The notes beneath the pieces are model-generated. The model was not told where the DNA came from, searched no databases, and was given only the letters and a program-made list of their open reading frames with translations. Below, piece by piece: positions 34,082 to 40,682 of a stretch of DNA of 64,000 bases (positions are counted from its first letter, which is position 1; each line of letters begins with the position of its first letter). The stretch lies in the NCBI GenBank assembly GCA_043554545.1, contig CP121337.1, positions 1,240,001 through 1,304,000 of the forward strand, read 5' to 3'. This stretch comes from UBA7330 sp043554545. Lineage in GTDB: Bacteria > Bacteroidota > Bacteroidia > Cytophagales > Cyclobacteriaceae. Made by a program: the position numbers and the translations under genes.

Positions 34082-36479
34082 AAATATTTCTCTATTTCTT
34101 TTCTTTTCGATTGTCTTCATTCACGCATCATATCCACAGGCGAATTGTGATAAGCGCATATCCGGAAGGGTAGTTGATATAGAAACAGGCGAGCCATTGC
34201 CATACGTATCAGTAAAAATTGAAGAGACAAATACAGGTACCGCCACCGACGAAGTTGGAAACTTTATTATTGAGCATATATGTGAAGACGAAGTACACCT
34301 TGAGTTTTCTTTTTTAGGATATAAAAACGTAATTCATCACCATGATTTTCATCATAAAATCCCTACCATTTACATGGCCGAAGAGAACCTTGAGTTGGAA
34401 GGTGTTGTCGTAGAGGGCGATATGGTATTATCTGGTACAAAAACTTTAAAACCAGAGATTGTACAAATTGAAGATTTGCAGCGATATGGCCTGGCTAATA
34501 TGGCTGATCTGGCAGATGAAATCAGTGGGCTTTCAACGGTAAGAACAGGACAGAATATTCAAAAGCCTACGTTACACGGCTTAACAGGAAACCGCATATT
34601 GCTGCTTCAACAAGGCATCAGATACGAATATCAGAATTGGGGAGATGATCATGCGCCTGGGATTGATCCAAATGCTTCGTCATCAGTTGAAGTGATTAAG
34701 GGAGCAGCCACTGTGAAATATGGTCCGGAAGCAATGGGTGGTGTATTAATATTTAACCCACCCGAACTTAAATTACATCAGGATTTATCAGGGAAGGCCA
34801 ACATCTCTGGTGAATCAAATGGTCGATCAGCTAATGGGTCATTAAGGTTGCAACAAGGGTTTGATCATTGGAGTGTAATGTTAGGAGGGTCTGGTGTATT
34901 TCAGGGGGATTTAAAAACGCCAGTTTATCACCTGACCAACACTGGTAAAAGAGCCTGGAATATGGGTTCAGGTATACGCTATCACAAAGCTAACCTGGAT
35001 GTTATAGTCCATTATAACCATAATGACCAACAACTTGGAATATTAAGGGGTTCTGTTACCGGAAATCTGGAAGACCTTGTGAATGCCTTACAGGCAGATA
35101 GACTACTTAATATTGATGAGTTTAGTTATCAAATAAATACTCCACGGCAAGAAATCACGCATGATATGGCTAGTGTAGAGGCCAATATATTCCGAGGAAA
35201 CCAATTATTTAATCTGAAATATAGTTGGCAAATGAATCAACGTCAGGAGTATGATATTAGAAGAGGTGCCAACAATGAAGTGCCATCTATCAATCTGAAA
35301 TTAATTACCCAAACACTTGATTGGACCTGGGATCATGCTGATTGGAAAGGAATAGAAGGAGAATTAGGGTTAAGTTGGCTTTACCACAACAATGATAATA
35401 TCCCAGGTACCAACACCATACCGTTTCTGCCTAATTATAATGATTCTCGATTTGGAATCTTTATGGTAGAGTCGAAACAGACTGGTAAGCATACATTTGA
35501 AGCAGGTATACGATATGACCTGCAATTCACATCTGTTCGTGGACGTCAGCTAAACAATGACCCATATTTAAATGATCTCAAGTTTAATAACTTAACTGCA
35601 TCATTGGGTTATCGGTATGGTATTAATGAAAAGATATCATATAATACAAATTTGGGCACATCCTGGCGCACTCCAAGTGTTTCTGAATTATATGGATTCG
35701 GTAAACATGGAGCTATTATTCAATACGGCTTATGGAGATACCTGGACTTAGATGAAACAGATGTAAATACTTCAAATATTCTTTCGCAATCCGATAAAAG
35801 GGTTGCGAACGAAACCGGCTGGAAATGGCTCAATCAATTGAGTTTTAAAGACAAAAAGCTACAGTGGATGCTTAATGGATACCTACACATTATTGAAAAT
35901 TATATTTACGCCACTCCAAGAGGAATTACAACTACTACACGAGGTGCATTCCCATATTTTATCTATCGGCAAACAAACGCCCTGATCGCAGGGTTTGATG
36001 CTGATTTGAGTTATCAGATTAATGATCAAATGATGCTAAGGAGTTCGTCTTCATATGTTTATTCACGTGATATCAAACAGGGAAATTACTTTGTGGAGAT
36101 ACCTCCACTTAACTTTAATGGAGGTCTTTCCTTTGAGACAAATAACAAAGTATTTAAACAGGTATTTACACTTGATCTTTCTTATACCTTCAGGAAATTT
36201 CTAACTCCTCGTGTGATTTCACCTGATCAAATTCTGACAGCTAATGTTAATGGTGAAAATCTTTTTCAGGATGGTGCTGAGATATTTGATTTTCGTGAGG
36301 CTCCGGAAGGATATTTTTTAACAGATATAGGTTGGCAGGGGAGTTGGAGAAATTATATACTTGGCATCCAGGTCGAAAACTTATTGAATGATACTTATCG
36401 GATATATACAGACCGGATCAGGTATTTTGCTCCAGATACCGGGATTAATCTTTCGATTTCACTTAAATATCAATGGTAG
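34074..36479 (+). CDS. TonB-dependent receptor, probable zinc (metal) uptake
   Basis: The 801-residue outer-membrane protein has a signal peptide (SLFLFFSIVFIHASY, then PQANC), an N-terminal CarboxypepD_reg-like domain (ISGRVVDIETGEPLPYVSVK, FSFLGYKNV) carrying a histidine cluster at 88-94 (HHHDFHH), and a TonB plug (GLSTVRTGQNIQKPTLHGL, VEVIKGAATVKYGPEAMGG). A 22-stranded-type barrel completes it, ending LSISLKYQW. The overlap with the Fur-family gene and the histidine-rich segment suggest zinc uptake in the manner of ZnuD, though heme or another metal is possible. TonB, ExbB and ExbD are not in the window. Confidence 0.88.
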   Translation: MHKNISLFLFFSIVFIHASYPQANCDKRISGRVVDIETGEPLPYVSVKIEETNTGTATDEVGNFIIEHICEDEVHLEFSFLGYKNVIHHHDFHHKIPTIYMAEENLELEGVVVEGDMVLSGTKTLKPEIVQIEDLQRYGLANMADLADEISGLSTVRTGQNIQKPTLHGLTGNRILLLQQGIRYEYQNWGDDHAPGIDPNASSSVEVIKGAATVKYGPEAMGGVLIFNPPELKLHQDLSGKANISGESNGRSANGSLRLQQGFDHWSVMLGGSGVFQGDLKTPVYHLTNTGKRAWNMGSGIRYHKANLDVIVHYNHNDQQLGILRGSVTGNLEDLVNALQADRLLNIDEFSYQINTPRQEITHDMASVEANIFRGNQLFNLKYSWQMNQRQEYDIRRGANNEVPSINLKLITQTLDWTWDHADWKGIEGELGLSWLYHNNDNIPGTNTIPFLPNYNDSRFGIFMVESKQTGKHTFEAGIRYDLQFTSVRGRQLNNDPYLNDLKFNNLTASLGYRYGINEKISYNTNLGTSWRTPSVSELYGFGKHGAIIQYGLWRYLDLDETDVNTSNILSQSDKRVANETGWKWLNQLSFKDKKLQWMLNGYLHIIENYIYATPRGITTTTRGAFPYFIYRQTNALIAGFDADLSYQINDQMMLRSSSSYVYSRDIKQGNYFVEIPPLNFNGGLSFETNNKVFKQVFTLDLSYTFRKFLTPRVISPDQILTANVNGENLFQDGAEIFDFREAPEGYFLTDIGWQGSWRNYILGIQVENLLNDTYRIYTDRIRYFAPDTGINLSISLKYQW

Positions 36480-36483
36480 TATT

Positions 36484-36498
36484 TGCAACATTGTTGCA
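36484..36498. promoter_or_regulatory. Candidate Fur/Zur-family operator 2
   Basis: TGCAAC-ATT-GTTGCA is a perfect 6-3-6 palindrome that contains the same TGCAA-N5-TTGCA core as operator 1. It begins five bases after the receptor stop codon and overlaps the -33 TTTG of a promoter-like sequence before the lipoprotein gene. Confidence 0.68.
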
Positions 36499-36505
36499 TG
36501 TGTAT

Positions 36506-36513
36506 TAGTTTTA
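36506..36513 (+). promoter_or_regulatory. Possible internal promoter before the lipoprotein gene
   Basis: TTTG at 36482-36485 is separated by 20 bases from TAGTTTTA, one base off TAnnTTTG. The predicted transcript would start at or next to the ATG at 36519. Operator 2 overlaps its -33 part. Confidence 0.4.
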
Positions 36514-36518
36514 CAATC

Positions 36519-37112
36519 ATGAAAACACGCTTACTGAAAAACTTATCTATTACATGTCTTTTTGTTGTCTTGGCTTTTTTGAATTCCTGCAATGACGAAG
36601 AACTTCCACCCATAGAGAATGAAGAAGAGGTTATCACCAAAGTGGATTTGATCTTTGATCCAGTTGCTGAGGGCGATCCTTTGACTTTTACTGCAATAGA
36701 CCCAGATGGTGAGGGTCCATTGGATATTGAAACGGAAACGATAACTCTTTCTACTTCGTCAAGTTATCAGCTATTCATCAAAATCCGCAATGAGATCAAT
36801 AATGTTGACCTCACAGAGGAGATAGATGAAGAGGGGGAAGAACACATGATATTCTTTGGTTTTGATGATGAATTATTTGATCAGCCTGATGGGGATGGCA
36901 ACATAGATAATAGAACGGATCAGGTTAACTATATTGATGAGGATATTAATGGATTACCACTTGGATTAATTACAGGTTGGCAAACCGGATTGGCCTCTAC
37001 AGGTGATTTCAGGATCGTTTTAAAACATCAACCTGGCACAAAAACGACAACATCCGGCATTGACCAGGGAAGTACAGATGTTGACCTCACCTTTCCAATT
37101 AATATTGAATAA
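36519..37112 (+). CDS. Lipoprotein of the metal-uptake operon
   Basis: The 197-residue product has a lipoprotein signal (LLKNLSITCLFVVLAF with lipobox LNSC) followed by an acidic segment (NDEELPPIENEEEVIT). The beta-rich mature domain has repeated acidic motifs (AIDPDGEGPL, NNVDLTEEIDEEGEEH, FDQPDGDGN). Proteins of this look are common beside TonB receptors in Bacteroidota, and I recall automatic labels such as type 1 periplasmic binding fold for them. The acidic and histidine residues (EEGEEHMIFFGF) could bind metal. I chose the ATG at 36519, since the upstream TTG at 36483 lies inside operator 2. It probably passes metal to or from the receptor; this is inference. Confidence 0.8.
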   Translation: MKTRLLKNLSITCLFVVLAFLNSCNDEELPPIENEEEVITKVDLIFDPVAEGDPLTFTAIDPDGEGPLDIETETITLSTSSSYQLFIKIRNEINNVDLTEEIDEEGEEHMIFFGFDDELFDQPDGDGNIDNRTDQVNYIDEDINGLPLGLITGWQTGLASTGDFRIVLKHQPGTKTTTSGIDQGSTDVDLTFPINIE

Positions 37113-37967
37113 TTAGTACGCTAGCTTTAAAGCACCTTTTTTGATTGATATATTGAGCGAATCTATTTCTCCAATATACTCACCGTCTACCTGAAAGTCT
37201 GTGATTTTACTCAATTGGAAATGTGCCTCATTAGAAGAATATATTTTAAATGGGTTGAATTCAAATTCTTCTTCTTTTATGATATTTTTCAAATAGCTTT
37301 CAAAACTAATTTTTTGAAGGCAACAGATTTCAAACTTTCCGTCATCTATCTTGCCCTGCGGGTTAACTTCAATTCCTGTTCCATACCGTCTGGCATTGGC
37401 AATGATGACAAAGGTAGATTCCATCTTTTGATGTTTCCCATCAATTGTAAGGTCAAATGAATTCAATGCCATCAAATTTGGGAGTTCTTTCAAGCCACTG
37501 ATTGCATAACCCAGGAAACCCCTATGTTCATCGTTTTGATAACGCCTAACTAAAGTAGCATTCATTCCAAAGTCTGCCATATGTAAGACTGTCCATTTAT
37601 CATTTATTGAAATGACGTCAAAGGGTTTACCTACTTTATTTATGGCCTGGCTTATAGCTATTTTTGGCTGGTTGGGTATAGAAAGTTCACGGGCGAGACC
37701 ATTGGCCGATCCTAATGGGATGATCCCCATGGTGAGATCCTGGAACAGGATCTCTTTGGCTACCATAGCGATTGTGCCGTCTCCACCTCCGACAATTACC
37801 CGTTCATATCCTGTGTCATCTAGTAATTGATTGATTTTTTCAGGGTCATTCTCACCAGTAGTTAGGTGAATAGTAGCATTTTCAAAGGTTGATTTAATGT
37901 ACTCAATCAATTCATCTTTGTCTTGACCTCCCGATGCTGGATTGATAACAAAAAGTAACTTATTCAT
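37113..37967 (-). CDS. Diacylglycerol kinase family lipid kinase (YegS/BmrU-like)
   Basis: The 284-residue protein has the DAGK catalytic fold: LLFVINPASGGQDKDEL near the N-terminus, the nucleotide-binding VIVGGGDGTIAMVAKEI, and MGIIPLGSANGLARELSIP. The C-terminal beta-sandwich contains TVLHMADFGMNA and DFQVDGEYIGE. Such kinases phosphorylate diacylglycerol, sphingoid bases or related lipids. It converges with the metal operon by a gap of zero to one base. It diverges by 36 bases from an App1-type phosphatase gene that could act on the product, phosphatidate. Confidence 0.92.
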   Translation of the reverse strand: MNKLLFVINPASGGQDKDELIEYIKSTFENATIHLTTGENDPEKINQLLDDTGYERVIVGGGDGTIAMVAKEILFQDLTMGIIPLGSANGLARELSIPNQPKIAISQAINKVGKPFDVISINDKWTVLHMADFGMNATLVRRYQNDEHRGFLGYAISGLKELPNLMALNSFDLTIDGKHQKMESTFVIIANARRYGTGIEVNPQGKIDDGKFEICCLQKISFESYLKNIIKEEEFEFNPFKIYSSNEAHFQLSKITDFQVDGEYIGEIDSLNISIKKGALKLAY

Positions 37968-38003
37968 CTATATGCGTTAGAACCATTAACTTCGTCCAAA
38001 GTT

Positions 38004-38918
38004 ATGGAAACAGAAAAGAAGTCATCTGATCCTGAACTTAAATTATACAAGTGTTTTGGATCACCTAAGAGGGCATTTGTAATTGGCCATCTTTTTAAAT
38101 CTAAAAAACTTAAAAAGGAAAAGGTCTCAAATAACATCTTCAAGAATGCATGGGAAATGCTCAAACGATACCGGGTAGCACCGGCACCTTTTGAATTACT
38201 CAATATTGAGTTTGAGCAACAAACCTTTCAAATAGAGACAGATCAAAAAGGTTATTTCATGCTTGAGTTTACTCCACAAGGGCTGGTGAAAGACGTACCT
38301 TTTTCTGTATCTCTTAAAAAGAACCCAAAATTGCGGCAGCATGGAACAGTTGAAATCTGTGATGCAAAACATATATTTATCTCAGATATTGATGACACCA
38401 TTCTGGTTTCTCATTCCACTAGCTGGTATAAAAAAATATTTGTCTTGCTTTCCAGGAATTTTGAACGGAGAAGGCCTTTTGATGGGGTTCAGGAATTTTA
38501 TCATAGCTTATATAATTCCAGCCAAAATCAGTTGTTTTTTTATGTCAGTAGCAGTGAATGGAACCTTTATGATTTCATTGAAAACTTTTGTCGACATCAT
38601 GGTTTCCCGAAGGGTTATTTTCTTCTTAATGACATTAAATCTGGCTTACGTCAATTGATAAAATCTGGCGGAGGAACGCATAACCACAAATTGGATAAGA
38701 TTCGCAGAATCAGAGATACCTATGCGGGTGCTACTTTCACGCTCATTGGTGATAGTGGACAAAAGGATGCTGAAATATACGAACAGATAGCCTTGGAGAA
38801 ACCGGAAAGAATTAGTGAGATTTTCATTCGAGACCTTCACAAGAATAAGCATAAACACATGCAGCAGGTGAAAAAGCGATTAGCGGAAAAAGCCATACAA
38901 ATGCACTTATTTAACTAG
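38004..38918 (+). CDS. App1-family phosphatase (DUF2183)
   Basis: The 304-residue protein has the App1/DUF2183 domain with the catalytic DxDxT-type motif HIFISDIDDTI (Asp128, Asp130), a later VSSSEWNLYDFIENFCRHHG and FTLIGDSGQKDAEIYEQIA. In yeast App1 is a magnesium-dependent phosphatidate phosphatase; bacterial members are assumed to dephosphorylate lipid phosphates. The N-terminal region (residues 1-115) contains a beta-rich segment as in other members. It is divergently transcribed from the lipid kinase with only 36 bases between, and followed after six bases by a quinone oxidoreductase gene. Confidence 0.88.
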   Translation: METEKKSSDPELKLYKCFGSPKRAFVIGHLFKSKKLKKEKVSNNIFKNAWEMLKRYRVAPAPFELLNIEFEQQTFQIETDQKGYFMLEFTPQGLVKDVPFSVSLKKNPKLRQHGTVEICDAKHIFISDIDDTILVSHSTSWYKKIFVLLSRNFERRRPFDGVQEFYHSLYNSSQNQLFFYVSSSEWNLYDFIENFCRHHGFPKGYFLLNDIKSGLRQLIKSGGGTHNHKLDKIRRIRDTYAGATFTLIGDSGQKDAEIYEQIALEKPERISEIFIRDLHKNKHKHMQQVKKRLAEKAIQMHLFN

Positions 38919-38924
38919 ATCAAA

Positions 38925-39938
38925 ATGAAAGCATACCAACTAAATAAAACGGGTAAACCAGATGTGCTGGTTATAGGAGATGTCCAGGAGCCTGAACCAA
39001 AGGATAATGAGGTAAAGATAAAGACCCAGGCGATCGGGATTAATTATGCTGAGATATTATCAAGAAAAGGACAATATCGATGGGCACCCAAAAAACCATA
39101 TGTTTTAGGAATGGAGGCTTTTGGTAAAGTAGTGTCAGTAGGAAAGAATGTCAAAAAACACAAGGTTGGTGATGAAGTAATACTTGGGTCACAATATGGT
39201 TCGTATGCCGAGTATATGTGTTCCCGCGAATGGTTGGCATTCCCCGCTTTGAAAGGATATACCATAGAAGAGAATACGGCCTTACTCGTTAACTTTATGA
39301 CTGCCTGGATTGCACTTGTGAAGCTTGGTCGTGTTATTGCAGGAGAAAGTGTATTGATACATGCAGGGGCTGGTGGAGTAGGGTCTGCAGCAATCAAATT
39401 GGCTAAAGCAATGGGATGTAAGGTCTATGCGACTGCTGGATCTGATGAAAAAGTCAATTTGATGAAAGAGTTGGGTGCTGATATTCCAATAAATTATAAC
39501 AAAGTAGCCTTTGATGAATATTTGAAGAATAGGGGGGTTGCAAATATTGATTTTGTGCTGGAAGTAGTAGGAGGTGAAGTATTCAAAAAAAGCGTGAATA
39601 TGCTTGCTCCATTTGGAAGGCTAGTTGTTGCAGGCTACGCGAGCATCCCATTTAAAAAATGGAATCCATTAACTTGGTGGCCTACCTGGAGGGATGCCCC
39701 CAAAGCACAGATTATGGAAATGGCTAAGCAATCAATCGGGATACATGCCACTCATATAGGATACCTTACAGGACATGAACAGGCATCACAGGAGGTAGTA
39801 AATGAAATGCTTGATTTCGTTAAAAAGCACCAGCTTAAACCACTAATAGGAAAGTGTTTTTCTTTCGAGGAGATGCCAGAAGCACATGCTTTTATGGAAT
39901 CCAGAAAGTCTGTAGGAAAAATAATTGTAAAACTTTAA
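38925..39938 (+). CDS. Medium-chain NADPH:quinone oxidoreductase-like protein
   Basis: The 337-residue protein is a zinc-free medium-chain dehydrogenase of the quinone oxidoreductase/VAT-1 type. It has the N-terminal GroES-like domain (GINYAEILSRKGQYRWAPKK, VLGMEAFGKVVSVG), the Rossmann motif HAGAGGVGSAAIKLAKAMG and the ending MESRKSVGKIIVKL. The structural zinc cysteines are absent. It probably follows App1 in one transcript (six-base gap). Substrate could be a quinone or enone; the link to lipid metabolism is inferred from position only. Confidence 0.9.
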   Translation: MKAYQLNKTGKPDVLVIGDVQEPEPKDNEVKIKTQAIGINYAEILSRKGQYRWAPKKPYVLGMEAFGKVVSVGKNVKKHKVGDEVILGSQYGSYAEYMCSREWLAFPALKGYTIEENTALLVNFMTAWIALVKLGRVIAGESVLIHAGAGGVGSAAIKLAKAMGCKVYATAGSDEKVNLMKELGADIPINYNKVAFDEYLKNRGVANIDFVLEVVGGEVFKKSVNMLAPFGRLVVAGYASIPFKKWNPLTWWPTWRDAPKAQIMEMAKQSIGIHATHIGYLTGHEQASQEVVNEMLDFVKKHQLKPLIGKCFSFEEMPEAHAFMESRKSVGKIIVKL

Positions 39939-40067
39939 TTTAAGCGCTCGAAATCAAGTTAGGTATCATAGGTGATCCATTGAGTAAATATCTATTAATT
40001 GAACGATTTAATTGGAATCGATATAGGTCATGAAAAATGTTCAATATAGAAAAACCATAGCTAACGC

Positions 40068-40097
40068 TTGCTTTTAAATTTAATGATCGTATATTTG
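40068..40097 (+). promoter_or_regulatory. Consensus-like Bacteroidota promoter in a gene-free gap
   Basis: TTG at 40068-40070, exactly 19 bases, then TATATTTG at 40090-40097. This is the best full match to the TTG-N19-TAnnTTTG promoter pattern that I found in the window, and no gene starts downstream of it in the same direction for kilobases. Confidence 0.6.
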
Positions 40098-40102
40098 TTG
40101 CT

Positions 40103-40180
40103 ATAGATATGAAAATATCTATATTCCATAGCTGGTTCTTAATGAAAGAGGGGTGCATTTGTATCCCTCTTTCGCTTTTA
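40103..40180 (+). ncRNA. Candidate small RNA
   Basis: From the predicted start five or six bases after the -7 box, a transcript would open with a 9-pair hairpin capped by a GAAA loop (TATAGATAT-GAAA-ATATCTATA, 40102-40123). A 20-base single-stranded stretch follows, and it would end in a 9-pair terminator-like stem (GAAAGAGGG / CCCTCTTTC) with CGCTTTTA after it. The length would be about 75-80 bases. A 28-codon frame starting at 40109 exists but has no recognisable features. No known RNA family was recognised. Confidence 0.42.
40144..40180 (+). terminator. Terminator-like hairpin
   Basis: GAAAGAGGG pairs perfectly with CCCTCTTTC over a 12-base loop, followed by a modest T run. It could end the candidate small RNA or transcripts from the quinone oxidoreductase gene. 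Confidence 0.55.
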
Positions 40181-40310
40181 AGGCACCTTTGTTAAAGAAA
40201 AAGCTTCCAATCATTCTTCCTCTTCGATTTATAAGTCTTAGTTTTTATTAGGTATTTATATTTGATTTTGTTCCTTATTTAGCGAGTGATTTTTATTCAA
40301 AATCAGAACA

Positions 40311-40682
40311 TCAGGAGTAGAAACTCTTTACTTTTTTCCTGATAAATAATTTTTTAAAATTATTGCCTGCTACACCAGATACACCACCGGCTATTGCTCC
40401 AATTACTCCAGAAATTATGACCAGCATTATTTTATCCTCTAGTGGAAACATTTCGATTATTTTGGATGACATAATGGATGCTGTTTTAATATCTAAATAC
40501 CACGAGTAACCTAACCATATTATCCCACCCCCAAGAAAGCCACTCACAAAAGAACCAATAACGGATCCATCTATTAGAAAGCAAATGAAAAATGCCGAAA
40601 GCATGACTGTCCACCAGGGTAAAATAAATCCTCCGAAGTAGGTAAGTGCAGCGATTAAAATAATTTTGACAATCAACTTCAT
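40311..40682 (-). CDS. Small integral membrane protein
   Basis: The 123-residue protein has about four hydrophobic segments (residues 3-22, 25-45, 48-65 and 85-108), with glycine-rich helices such as GSFVSGFLGGGIIWLG and ISGVIGAIAGGVSGVAG, and a lysine-rich tail. I do not recognise a named family. Its start overlaps the stop of the penicillin acylase gene by four bases, so it is probably translated from the same transcript. Confidence 0.75.
   Translation of the reverse strand: MKLIVKIILIAALTYFGGFILPWWTVMLSAFFICFLIDGSVIGSFVSGFLGGGIIWLGYSWYLDIKTASIMSSKIIEMFPLEDKIMLVIISGVIGAIAGGVSGVAGNNFKKLFIRKKVKSFYS

Larger units (their letters stand above)
39939..40310. other. Gene-free region containing a candidate small RNA
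   Basis: This 372-base gap between convergent genes has no credible CDS. It contains a consensus-like promoter at 40068-40097 and two hairpins at 40102-40123 and 40144-40173 (see the small RNA and terminator entries). Frames read through it have no family resemblance. Confidence 0.5.

Noticed and set aside
39940..40158. Minus-strand 72-residue frame in the gap after the quinone oxidoreductase
   Set aside because: No recognisable family, no start context, and it runs across the promoter and first hairpin of the candidate small RNA.
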